A stretch of DNA of 24,345 nt, taken from assembly GCF_019048525.1 (NCBI RefSeq), contig NZ_CP077372.1:1-24345 (forward strand), read 5' to 3'. A model generated the notes under the pieces. It was not told the origin of the DNA and did no database searches. It worked only from the letters and a program-made list of their open reading frames with translations. This DNA comes from Acinetobacter lwoffii (GTDB lineage: Bacteria; Pseudomonadota; Gammaproteobacteria; Pseudomonadales; Moraxellaceae). Of this stretch, positions 8,438 to 14,593 are shown one piece after another. The position numbers and the translations under genes are program-made. The first letter of the stretch is position 1; the number at the start of each line of letters is the position of its first letter.

Positions 8438-8699
8438 TTAAACGGCTAAGTTATAAGTAATTCTGTAATCTTCAAAATAACCGTTTTCATTATCTCCCCT
8501 TCTGATTCTTTCAATATGAGTAACATTGTGGGCTACTCGGCAACTAATCATGATTTTTTCAATTTCTTGAAATAGTGTTTTTTCATCAAAGATTGGAAAC
8601 CAAATATTATTAGATCCAGTTAAAACCTCATGACCGCAAAAATGAACCAGTTTACCTGTAGGAATAGTTTGTAAAGATTGCAACTATTGAAGCTCGCAT
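8438..8699 (-). CDS. Hypothetical small protein (about 86 aa)
   Basis: Unrecognised acidic small protein. The open frame runs from QSLQTIPTGKLVHFCGHEVL (about 8680) to YFEDYRITYNLAV and its stop at 8438. The only start in that frame near the leader is a TTG at 8683; ATG 8699 sits about ten bases after the AGGA of the module leader, as in the sister genes, but is one base out of frame. I take 8699 as the true start with a single-base error between. No signal peptide or membrane helix is seen. It has its own promoter module and terminator, like its neighbours. Confidence 0.65.
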
Positions 8700-8718
8700 A
8701 ATGAATTCCTGTTTTTAT

Positions 8719-8801
8719 TCAGGTCGCCCGATGCGTCCCTGATAAAAGTCATTATATCAGTCCACCTGTGGACATTCAAGCAAAAACTTAGTCATGACTA
8801 A
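8719..8801 (-). promoter_or_regulatory. Promoter/operator/leader module, copy 2
   Basis: Same architecture as 8096-8176: palindrome (8801-8788), -35 TTGAAT (8779-8774), 17-bp spacer with the GTCCAC/GTGGAC operator (8773-8760), -10 TATAAT (8756-8751), and leader hairpin (8742-8719) with one extra C in the CCCTGA arm on the plus strand. It drives the 86-aa gene. Confidence 0.84.
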
Positions 8802-8813
8802 GGATAATAAGGC

Positions 8814-8827
8814 TTAGTCATGACTAA
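8814..8827. repeat. Second 14-bp palindrome upstream of module copy 2
   Basis: An exact extra copy of TTAGTCATGACTAA, 12 bases beyond the module's own copy; centres are 26 bp apart, near two and a half helical turns. It may double the binding site at this promoter. Confidence 0.8.
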
Positions 8828-8846
8828 GAGAATTGATAAAAAAAGC

Positions 8847-8858
8847 CCCCTTTCGGGG
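8847..8858 (-). terminator. Intrinsic terminator of the J-domain gene
   Basis: CCCC (8847-8850) and GGGG (8855-8858) around TTTC, extended by flanking G/C pairs; the A-tract at 8838-8844 gives the minus-strand T-run. Confidence 0.8.
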
Positions 8859-8874
8859 ACTTATTCATTAAGCG

Positions 8875-9389
8875 TTAAAAGTTGTCTTTCTTCTGCCATT
8901 CTGGTTTTTTTAACTTTCTGGCTGCCGTGTAACTCTCGCATTTTGATCTAAAGTCATTCGACCTCGACCATTTGATTTTTTTACCAATGAAAACCCATTT
9001 ACATTGCACTCGATTCCATACAAAACCCGCTTCTTTTAATTTGTCTTGTGCTGCTTAGTATCACCAGAAACCCAAACCCAAACGCCATAATTTCAATATC
9101 TAAACCATCCAGATTGATAATTGCATCAATAGCCTGTTTTACTTTTTTCTCAACTTCAGAGTGTTCTGAACGGCTTGACCAGAAACCACGCCCATTTTCG
9201 AACTATCTTGATATTACTGATCTTTTGAAGCTTCATTAATAATGCGATTTAAAAGCTGTTCATATTCGCTGTTAATCTCCTGCATAACTTCGGTTTTACC
9301 GCCACGATCAGGATGATTTTTAAAAGCAAGTTTTTTTGTACGGAAGTTTTAACTCGTCTAATGATGTAACTGATGAAAAATGTTTTCAT
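8875..9389 (-). pseudogene. J-domain (DnaJ-like) small protein, frameshifted
   Basis: A gene with a J-domain helix-loop-helix core. It starts at ATG 9389, about eight bases after CAGG, with MKTFFISYIIRRVKT. After a shift it reads KNHPDRGGKTEVMQEINSEYEQLLNRII (about 9310-9230), containing the HPD tripeptide that stimulates Hsp70 ATPases. The C-terminal part (VEKKVKQAIDAIINLDGLDIEI; SGDTKQ..; LKEAGFVWNRVQCKWVFIGKK) resembles a small domain often paired with plasmid/phage J-like proteins. It ends at TAA 8877-8875, about 170 residues, with at least five indels. The role could be recruiting host DnaK, or the fold may have been reused. It has its own promoter module and terminator. Confidence 0.75.
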
Positions 9390-9409
9390 TTTAAATACCT
9401 GTTTTTATT

Positions 9410-9491
9410 TCAGGTCGCCCGATGCGTCCTGATAAAATCATTATATCAGTTCCACCTGTGGACATTCAAGCAAAAACTTAGTCATGACTAA
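9410..9491 (-). promoter_or_regulatory. Promoter/operator/leader module, copy 3
   Basis: Palindrome (9491-9478), -35 TTGAAT (9469-9464), operator GTCCAC..GTGGAC with one extra base (9463-9449; spacer 18 instead of 17), -10 TATAAT (9445-9440), leader hairpin (9432-9410). It drives the J-domain gene. The extra base in a run of T may be a sequencing error. Confidence 0.83.
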
Positions 9492-9576
9492 TTTTTTAAA
9501 TGATATAAATTCATAAAAATAGCTATTTAAGTATTTTGTCTGGTCTGCTTTTCTAATGCTTATATTTGCGTTTCTT

Positions 9577-9597
9577 AGGCTGCTGATAGCCTTTTTT
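9577..9597 (+). terminator. Plus-strand intrinsic terminator, second copy
   Basis: AGGCT (9577-9581) and AGCCT (9588-9592), followed by seven T. It matches 8263-8284 including the upstream TT(A)TTTGCG.TTCTTAGGCTGCTGA segment, with scattered differences. No plus-strand gene precedes it. Confidence 0.68.
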
Positions 9598-9683
9598 TAC
9601 CCTACGTCTAGCTACCCCCACATTAAACACACAAACACCCTAAAACGAGCATAAAACACACAAGATGAACAACCTTTTTCCCC

Positions 9684-9697
9684 TTAGTCATGATTAA
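9684..9697. repeat. Near copy of the 14-bp palindrome
   Basis: TTAGTCATGATTAA, one mismatch from the palindrome consensus. It lies between the plus-strand terminator and the terminator of the next minus-strand gene. Confidence 0.6.
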
Positions 9698-9712
9698 GAA
9701 TGTATAAAAAAA

Positions 9713-9727
9713 ATCCCCTTTCGGGAT
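9713..9727 (-). terminator. Intrinsic terminator of the 9786-10201 gene
   Basis: ATCCC (9713-9717) and GGGAT (9723-9727) around CTTTC; an A-tract at 9706-9713 provides the minus-strand T-run. Confidence 0.75.
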
Positions 9728-9785
9728 CTCTTTTAAATTGGACAAGAATTAAAAATTTTATGGAATGGATCATTCCTATAAGCTG

Positions 9786-10201
9786 TCACTCTATATACGC
9801 TTTAAGGCGTTTTTTAGTGTATGGCTCAAAGATCACTAAAAAGTGTGAGAATAGCCCACCTCCCAACTGTTCGGGACGCAGCATGAACATTTCAAAGTTA
9901 AAACCTCCATACGTGCGGGCAGGGGGAAGGATATTAAACTTTTCATCATATTCAGTAGTGAAATTTCAATCGGTTCTAAATAGTTATTCTCTTCTGAAAG
10001 ATAATCTTTTTCAGTCATAACTGAAGCAGCAGCAAAGCTTCTCCATAACTGTTTTGTAATTCTAGTATTAATTGACCTACATTCTTTTTAGTAAGACAGC
10101 AAACATATTGATCATTAAGATTGTCTAAGTAACCAAAAAAAATGGACTGATTCAACTTCAGATTTCTTTAATGTATAGACTAAAACTAAATCCTGATTCA
10201 T
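9786..10201 (-). pseudogene. Hypothetical protein (about 138 aa), frameshifted
   Basis: Unrecognised soluble protein read through several shifts: ATG 10201 (MNQDLVLVYTLKKSEVESVH), LDNLNDQYVCCLTKKNVGQL near 10130-10075, SVMTEKDYLSEENNYLEPIE near 10025-9965, then YDEKFNILPPARTYGGFNFE near 9945-9890 and MFMLRPEQLGGGLFSHFLVI, ending KRLKAYIE at TGA 9788-9786. A minus-strand open frame ending at 9836 is an out-of-frame continuation. The start is supported by the CAGG eight or nine bases upstream, as in the other module-driven genes. No signal peptide is seen. Position in the module array suggests early expression after transfer; function unknown. Confidence 0.65.
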
Positions 10202-10222
10202 AACTAAATACCTGTTTTTATT

Positions 10223-10306
10223 TCAGGTCGCCCGATGCGTCCTGATAAAAAATCATTATATCAGTCCAACCTGTGGACATTCAAGAAATAACTTAGTCAT
10301 GACTAA
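10223..10306 (-). promoter_or_regulatory. Promoter/operator/leader module, copy 4
   Basis: Palindrome (10306-10293), -35 TTGAAT (10284-10279), operator with one extra base (10278-10264, spacer 18), -10 TATAAT (10260-10255), leader hairpin (10245-10223). It drives the 138-aa gene and is the last member of the array before the replication region. Confidence 0.83.
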
Positions 10307-10342
10307 GAAATAAAATAATGTTTAGTTAAGATCCCTAGAGGT

Positions 10343-10414
10343 TATATCAGAGCAAAGTGTCTACTTTGCGAACGTGGTGCAATCAGTTAATTTTCCCTTC
10401 CCTGATTACCGTTG
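10343..10414. repeat. Left copy of a ~73-bp inverted repeat, partner at 19238-19311
   Basis: Starts TATATCAGAGCAAAGTG and ends CCCTGATTACCGTTG. It matches the reverse complement of 19238-19311 with a few differences, mostly around 10370-10382. Inside is a small palindrome, GCAAAGT..ACTTTGC. The two copies bound an 8.8-kb segment holding rep, oriV, the mob remnant and the TPR/MFS island. Confidence 0.85.
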
Positions 10415-10738
10415 CAAGGGGGCAAGCGAAGCCGATAAAATCTGTGATTTTGTCGAGCTGACCGCAGCACCGCAACTGCTCCCATTTGATCTAAAACGGG
10501 ATACCTAACGCCAGCCCGCATGGGGTGGCGACCAGATAGCATAGAAAACTAAAAAATGTAGGAGGTAAGTAAGGCAAAAACTAAATATTTAAAAACTAAT
10601 CAGCTAGATTTATTGGCAAAATATTACAGGTTTTGGCCAAATCCTGGGAAACATTAAGTTATTGTTTTTATTATATGGTTGTAAATTGAAATTCTAAAAA
10701 AAATGGCAAAATATTCCACTTAGGCTAAACGTAAACTT
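10415..10738. other. Gene-free GC-richer segment, then AT-rich DNA
   Basis: No credible gene. 10415-10545 is clearly GC-richer than its surroundings and has small inverted repeats such as AAAATC..GATTTT (10438-10452) and a TGGCGACC (10526-10533) that resembles the GGCGACC core of the module leaders. 10560-10738 is AT-rich and carries two direct copies of TGGCAAAATATT (10614 and 10704). The GC-rich part could be a structured RNA or a recombination or transfer site; I cannot tell which. Confidence 0.4.
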
Positions 10739-10752
10739 TTAGTCATGACTAA
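10739..10752. repeat. 14-bp palindrome TTAGTCATGACTAA, isolated copy
   Basis: Exact copy in the gap between the repeated-module array and the replication genes, about 100 bases downstream of the replication accessory gene. No promoter module accompanies it. Confidence 0.8.
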
Positions 10753-10851
10753 GGTATCAATTAGCTAATTATTAAATTTTAATATTTGGATGCGAATAGA
10801 AAAGATACTTTTTATATAGATTAATAAGAATTTTGAAGGTTTTAAATTGAA

Positions 10852-10900
10852 CCACCATATTGTCTTAAATTAGCGAAGTCTGTTTAAGACATTATGGTGG
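10852..10900. repeat. 18-bp inverted repeat overlapping the end of the replication accessory gene
   Basis: CCACCATATTGTCTTAAA (10852-10869) and TTTAAGACATTATGGTGG (10883-10900) match at 17 of 18 positions around a 13-base loop. The right arm lies inside the last codons of the minus-strand gene and the loop holds its stop codon. No clear T-run follows on the minus strand, so termination would be atypical. Confidence 0.75.
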
Positions 10901-11270
10901 GTATGCTTTTTAGATATTAATCCTGATCGTCCCGTGTCCTGATCGTTCTTCTTATCATTATTGTTATTGGTGATAATCCCTCGTTTTGCCTGTAACCAGA
11001 AGTAATAATCCATATCTATCGGCTTATGAGCATTAAGCTTATCTAACTTTTCAGTCAATAGAGTTCTCATGATTACCTTAGAAGTATCCTCGTCTAGATT
11101 ACCTAAGAAATATCCGTAATCATTTAAAAATTCTTTGCAATTTACTAAGGTGCTGATTTGTTTGGAGATACCTTTACTGGTGGTTTGAAATGCTTAATAC
11201 GATCAGGTGCTTTAAAGTGTGATCCATCATCACTAAATGGAATTGCAGCAGCCAGATAGCCCTTTTTCAT
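10870..11270 (-). CDS. Plasmid replication DNA-binding protein (rep accessory), frameshifted
   Basis: Second gene of the rep operon, resembling the small 'plasmid replication DNA-binding protein' that follows rep in many Acinetobacter plasmids. Its ATG (11270) overlaps the rep stop as ATGA, implying translational coupling. It begins MKKGYLAAAIPFSDDGSHFK and PDRIKHFKPPVKVSPNK; after a shift near 11150 it continues CKEFLNDYGYFLGNLDEDTS, then MRTLLTEKLDKLNAHKPIDM, DYYFWLQAKRGIITNNNNDK and an asparagine/histidine-rich tail, about 133 residues. The frame is clean from 11070 to 10870. Its exact role in replication is not established. A large inverted repeat overlaps its 3' end. Confidence 0.75.
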
Positions 11271-12136
11271 TTATCTATAAATTTGATGTGTCCTTGCTCT
11301 TTATATTCAGTTTTAAAGCTAAAAATAAACTTAATAGCAACTACTTCCTTTCCGTTTTTTACGTTCTCAAAACTGACATTAATATTGCTAAGTTCGTTAA
11401 TTTCATCCTGAGCCACATTCAAAACACGGTTTTTAAAATTGGCCAACTCTTTATATTTATCCTCACATTCAAGCATCCATCTTAATTCTTCCAGATCAAT
11501 AGTGACCTCTGATGTACGCCACATATAGCTCATTAAGATCCGATACAAACGAAGGGAATAGCTCGAATTAAATAAGATAATATGCTTCAGTTCATGGCTA
11601 CTAAATGACTTAGTTTTTTCATCTACTTTCTTAACTAGATCATAGAAATACTCAAAAAATTCTTTTGCGAATCTAACCTTAATACATTTAGTTGCTTTGT
11701 CATAATGGCAATAAGTCATCATCGGAACTTTAGCAGGTTCGTCAGATTCCCCATCTTTAACCAACATAGTTGGGTTATCAAATTTTGTATAAATACGTTT
11801 TAAAGCAGTTTCAGCATTTCGCTGAATTTCACGTTTATCTGTTGCAGTAAGCACTTCCTTTCTAGCCATTGGGGAGGTCAATTCTCCAAAGTTTTCGCTG
11901 CTCACATAAATGAAGTCGTCATGAGTAATTGAGGTCTTATTTTTAAGCTCATTCTTTCTCACGATGATCATTGCACAGTACATAAGCTTCTCAAGATTGA
12001 GATCAATGCTATATCTGGCAGTAGGAAAATCATTGCGGGTCACAACTAAATCGGTCAATTTTGCCCTTGTATTAGATTGTGTATAGTCCTCTAAGCCTTG
12101 TGAGCCAATAATTTTCTGCATTTTTTGTAAATCCAT
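11267..12136 (-). CDS. rep: Rep_3-family replication initiator
   Basis: Intact initiator protein with two winged-helix domains, binding the iterons upstream to open the origin. Recognisable parts are the N-terminal LTDLVVTRNDFPTARYSIDL, DLNLEKLMYCAMIIVRK (WH1), the central SFSSHELKHIILFNSSYSLR followed by LYRILMSYMW (a strongly conserved Rep_3 segment), and IDLEELRWMLEC with ANFKNRVLNVAQDEINELSN (WH2). I choose ATG 12136 (MDLQKMQK) because AAGGA lies just upstream. An in-frame ATG at 12154 gives 295 residues but sits almost against the operator. The gene is probably autorepressed through the inverted repeat at 12158-12188, which reuses the iteron half-site. It heads a two-gene operon. Confidence 0.93.
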   Translation of the reverse strand: MDLQKMQKIIGSQGLEDYTQSNTRAKLTDLVVTRNDFPTARYSIDLNLEKLMYCAMIIVRKNELKNKTSITHDDFIYVSSENFGELTSPMARKEVLTATDKREIQRNAETALKRIYTKFDNPTMLVKDGESDEPAKVPMMTYCHYDKATKCIKVRFAKEFFEYFYDLVKKVDEKTKSFSSHELKHIILFNSSYSLRLYRILMSYMWRTSEVTIDLEELRWMLECEDKYKELANFKNRVLNVAQDEINELSNINVSFENVKNGKEVVAIKFIFSFKTEYKEQGHIKFIDK

Positions 12137-12157
12137 TATTCCTTTTGAAATCATTAT

Positions 12158-12188
12158 AACTATACAAGTATATTTATCAAGTATAGTT
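12158..12188. promoter_or_regulatory. Probable rep operator: inverted iteron half-sites
   Basis: AACTATAC (12158-12165) and GTATAGTT (12181-12188) are perfect inverted copies; each is the CGTATAGTT end of the iteron less its CG. In Rep_3 plasmids Rep dimers repress their gene at such inverted half-iterons while monomers bind the direct repeats. It lies immediately upstream of the rep start. Confidence 0.8.
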
Positions 12189-12330
12189 ATTAATTAAGTT
12201 TATAAGATATTGTTTTTAAAATATATATTTATTAAAAATCAGTAAAATTACTTTATAACCCTGTAGTAGTATAAATAAAATAAATGTTTTTCCTGTTTAA
12301 GTATTTTCTTTTATTTCAATTAGTTACGCT

Positions 12331-12921
12331 GCGACAAAAACGTATGGCTATTTTTAACACTAAAACCAGTTAAAAAATATTGAATTTTGAATATTTATAA
12401 CTATTATTTAAATATCAATAACTTACGCTGCGACAAAACGTATAGTTTATGATTTTAAGCCTATACAAATATCTTTTTTAGCACCAAAAAATAAAAATCG
12501 TTCTTTAATATAATTATTTATATAAAACAACAACTTATTAGATTGTTAAGAATCTAGTTAATTCCTGAAAAATATATATAATCGTATCCAGTACGCATAA
12601 TCGCAGGTTTGCGACAAAACGTATAGTTATGCGGGGAAGTTGCGACAAAACGTATAGTTTGAGATTGCAGCATGGATTAAGGCTAAAAAATACGCAAAAA
12701 TATAATATGTTAGAGCTAAACACCTAATTAATTACTGATTTTTAAAAAATAATTTAGCCATTTTTTGTATGCTGTTGATAAGTCTGTGGATTATTTGCGA
12801 CAAAACGTATAGGTATGTGACAAAACGTATAGTTGTAGCGACAAAACGTATAGTTATAGCGACAAAACGTATAGTTATAGCGACAAAACGTATAGTTATA
12901 GCGACAAAACGTATAGTTATA
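12331..12921. other. oriV: Replication origin oriV with about ten iterons
   Basis: The unit GCGACAAAACGTATAGTTAT occurs six times in tandem, starting at 12797, 12817, 12838, 12859, 12880 and 12901 (spacing 20 then 21 bp, two helical turns), all in the same orientation. Four further copies are spread upstream at 12331 (degenerate), 12430, 12611 and 12642. The last tandem copy is followed by very AT-rich DNA. This is the classic Rep_3 origin, 0.2-0.8 kb upstream of rep. The scattered copies may serve copy-number control by handcuffing. Confidence 0.93.
12785..12793 (-). other. DnaA-box-like sequence beside the iterons
   Basis: TGTGGATTA is one base from the reverse complement of the DnaA box TTATCCACA and lies four bases before the first tandem iteron, the usual place for a host DnaA site in iteron origins. 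Confidence 0.6.
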
Positions 12922-12962
12922 GGCTTGTAAACTTATGTTTTACAAAAAGAAATTAAGGCTCT

Positions 12963-13009
12963 TAAACTGTTCTAAACACTCCTAAACTCTATTTAAACTC
13001 TTTTTAAAC
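12963..13009. repeat. Helically phased TAAAC repeats, candidate unwinding element
   Basis: TAAAC recurs at 12963, 12973, 12983, 12994 and 13005, steps of 10, 10, 11 and 11 bp. The block lies just past the iterons in an AT-rich stretch that continues to about 13260, where nothing else is coded. It is plausibly where the duplex opens; that is inference from sequence and place. Confidence 0.6.
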
Positions 13010-13311
13010 CCGATTCTAGTTTTTTTTAAAAAGTTTTTAGAAATGTTTAGAAGATTATTAAAGTGATATTTACATGACAAAAAGGGAAGGGATCTTAAAA
13101 AAAATATGAGCTTTGATATATACAAACTTTTTACAAATGTTTTAAATTATTCATTAAAATTTTAAACTTTTTGATATATATTAAAAGCGTTTAAAAATAA
13201 TTGATGTTTTTGTGTCTTTTACACACAGTTACACTTCAGTTACATTTTTAAATTAATTATATTTTGTAAGAATCCGCACTTCACTTTTAAAAAACTAGGG
13301 ATCTTGCAGAA
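13010..13311. other. AT-rich gene-free region beyond the origin
   Basis: No gene is seen. The stretch is dominated by A- and T-runs (for example 13020-13060 and 13130-13200) with repeated TTTTAAA. It probably belongs to the origin and also holds the promoter of the 13312 gene; no promoter stands out from the background. Confidence 0.45.
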
Positions 13312-13585
13312 ATGGCTTTAACGATGAATGACTTGAAAACAGTAGATGACTTCAACGCCAATAACTATGGTGTTGAAATTGGTATGAACGAGCAGTTCCA
13401 ATATTTTTGTGACTGTTAAAGTAAATGATGTTGATCACATCATTCATACCGCATCAGGAAAAATTCGATTCACACGGAATTTACCCTTCTTGATTCAAGA
13501 GATTTGTTCAATGTGCAGCAATGCCAAAACAATATCTCTAAACTTTGAAGGCAAGTTATTCGTAATGGAAAACTCATCTAAATAG
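13312..13585 (+). CDS. Hypothetical small protein (about 90 aa), one frameshift
   Basis: Unrecognised. It begins MALTMNDLKTVDDFNANNYG at ATG 13312 (AGGG lies about 14 bases upstream); a second in-frame ATG is at 13324. It runs clean to NEQFQY near 13400; one extra T there shifts the frame, after which it reads VTVKVNDVDHIIHTASGKIR, FTRNLPFLIQEICSMCSNAK and ends LFVMENSSK at TAG 13583-13585. It is mostly alternating polar/hydrophobic with no signal peptide. It ends 11 bases before the TrbM-like gene, so the two are probably one operon. Confidence 0.65.
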
Positions 13586-13596
13586 AGTGACTACTT

Positions 13597-13917
13597 GTGT
13601 ATAAAAAATTTATTTTAGGTTTAACTTTAGCTAGTGCATCTGCCTTAGTTGCAGCTAAAGATGAAAATTATGGCTGTCGTGCTTTTATGTGCTTTGCTGG
13701 CGGTCTTAATGTTTCTGAATGTCAGTCTACAATTAGGGACGTAAAAAAAGATCTGGCTAAAGGTAAAGGCTTTCCTCACTGTTCATTCGTCAGCAGTAAT
13801 CAAGACGGATCTGTTGGAGGTGGAGAAGGACAACCTAAAATTTCATCTTATACACATAATAAAAGAGTTTATCTGTATGTAGATGACAAGTTAGTCACTA
13901 CAGTTAAAAAGTCCTAA
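13597..13917 (+). CDS. TrbM/KikA/MpfK-like secreted protein
   Basis: Small exported protein of 106 residues. GTG 13597 begins MYKKFILGLTLASASALVAA, a good signal peptide with probable cleavage after ALVAA, followed by a mature part with conserved cysteines: GCRAFMCFAGGLNVSECQST and GKGFPHCSF. The C-x4-C...SEC arrangement matches the TrbM/KikA/MpfK family of conjugation-associated periplasmic proteins (ACExxLCLSSG..PSEC). Four cysteines suggest disulfides. The C-terminus (SYTHNKRVYLYVDDKLVTTV) is beta-rich and not part of the usual family core, so the assignment is to the N-terminal half. It lies apart from the VirB cluster. A bidirectional terminator follows. Confidence 0.75.
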   Translation: MYKKFILGLTLASASALVAAKDENYGCRAFMCFAGGLNVSECQSTIRDVKKDLAKGKGFPHCSFVSSNQDGSVGGGEGQPKISSYTHNKRVYLYVDDKLVTTVKKS

Positions 13918-13932
13918 GTTTTTGCAAGAAAA

Positions 13933-13953
13933 AAGCCTGATTTAATCAGGCTT
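13933..13953. terminator. Bidirectional intrinsic terminator
   Basis: AAGCCTGA (13933-13940) and TCAGGCTT (13946-13953) form an 8-bp stem around TTTAA, flanked by an A-run on the left and a T-run on the right. It serves the convergent TrbM-like gene and the minus-strand 13946-14200 gene, whose stop codon lies in the stem. Confidence 0.92.
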
Positions 13954-14200
13954 TTTTTTCTTGTAATTGTTTATAGAAAATTCTTAAAACTTCTTTGACT
14001 GCTACACTTTTTCCGTGTTTTTCCCCGCCATAAATATCTTTTAAATATTCTAAGGCTTCCAGTGCCTCAACATCTTCAGGAACATCCATATTGAAATAAA
14101 CTGAAAGTGGAGTTTTGGTAGTAGGCTTTTTTCTATATCTTTTTCTGCGATCTAATACCTTTCCTTCTGTTTCTGTTTCTGTTCCTAGTTCTTCAGTCAT
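13946..14200 (-). CDS. Small basic/acidic protein, possible ribbon-helix-helix regulator
   Basis: Intact 84-residue protein starting at ATG 14200. The N-terminus is acidic then very basic (RRKRYRKKPTTKTP). It is followed by a short strand LSVYFNM, helix VPEDVEALEALEYLKDIY, a GGEKHGKS turn and helix VAVKEVLRIFYKQL, an order compatible with a ribbon-helix-helix DNA-binding fold. I do not recognise a named family. A copy of the GTCCAC-AG-GTGGAC operator lies 20-34 bases upstream of its start, so it may be controlled with, or be the repressor of, the module-driven genes; that is a hypothesis. A terminator is shared with the convergent TrbM-like gene. Confidence 0.7.
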   Translation of the reverse strand: MTEELGTETETEGKVLDRRKRYRKKPTTKTPLSVYFNMDVPEDVEALEALEYLKDIYGGEKHGKSVAVKEVLRIFYKQLQEKKA

Positions 14201-14220
14201 AACTTATCCATTTAATAAAT

Positions 14221-14234
14221 GTCCACAGGTGGAT
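14221..14234. promoter_or_regulatory. Sixth copy of the GTCCAC/GTGGAC operator
   Basis: GTCCACAGGTGGAT, one mismatch at the edge of the inverted repeat found between -35 and -10 in the five modules. It is just upstream of the 84-aa gene but lacks the 14-bp palindrome and the clear hexamers. A TGGCGACCCG (minus strand, 14278-14269) lies about 35 bases farther out. Confidence 0.65.
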
Positions 14235-14359
14235 ATTAAGTCCTTTTTAAATAATTTACTACTTATATCGGGTCGCCATTTATGAGAAGTAGCATTGCAA
14301 TAGTATGTTTTAACGTGGGGTTATAACGATGCGTGGCTCCGTCAGCCTATCAGGTTAAA

Positions 14360-14422
14360 TCGGCAATACTTAGGGGATGTGTCATTTTTTTAGATGACCG
14401 CCCTTAGGGTGAGTATTGCCGA
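14360..14422. repeat. Large stem-loop 1 at the mob remnant
   Basis: TCGGCAATACT (14360-14370) and AGTATTGCCGA (14412-14422) are perfect 11-bp arms; inside, GTCAT and ATGAC form a second stem. It is directly adjacent to stem-loop 2. It could be a remnant oriT or a structured RNA. Confidence 0.75.
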
Positions 14423-14486
14423 AACTCTCTCCACGTTCACCATCTGCCTGAACGAAGTGAAGGCTGTGGGGAATGTGGAGAGAGTT
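14423..14486. repeat. Large stem-loop 2 at the mob remnant
   Basis: AACTCTCTCCAC (14423-14434) and GTGGAGAGAGTT (14475-14486) are perfect 12-bp arms; GTTCA and TGAAC inside form a second stem. It starts on the base after stem-loop 1 ends, and its right arm overlaps the first codons of the relaxase-remnant frame. Confidence 0.8.
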
Positions 14487-14593
14487 GAGCGCCTTTAGTT
14501 TTACAAGATTCATGCCAGTACCTACTAGAATTTATATACCGTGTCATTTGATTAAATTTTTAGTCTGTACGACTGCCTTAATTTTAATAAGTA

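Noticed and set aside
9700..10020. 106-codon plus-strand open frame
   Set aside because: The opposite strand carries a coherent 138-aa gene with promoter module and terminator; the plus frame begins inside the terminator region.
11237..11485. 82-codon plus-strand open frame
   Set aside because: It is antisense to the well-supported rep gene and has no ribosome binding site.
12797..12921. Regular direct repeats that could be called a CRISPR array
   Set aside because: Units are 20-21 bp with no unique spacers, lie next to a Rep_3 gene and match iterons.
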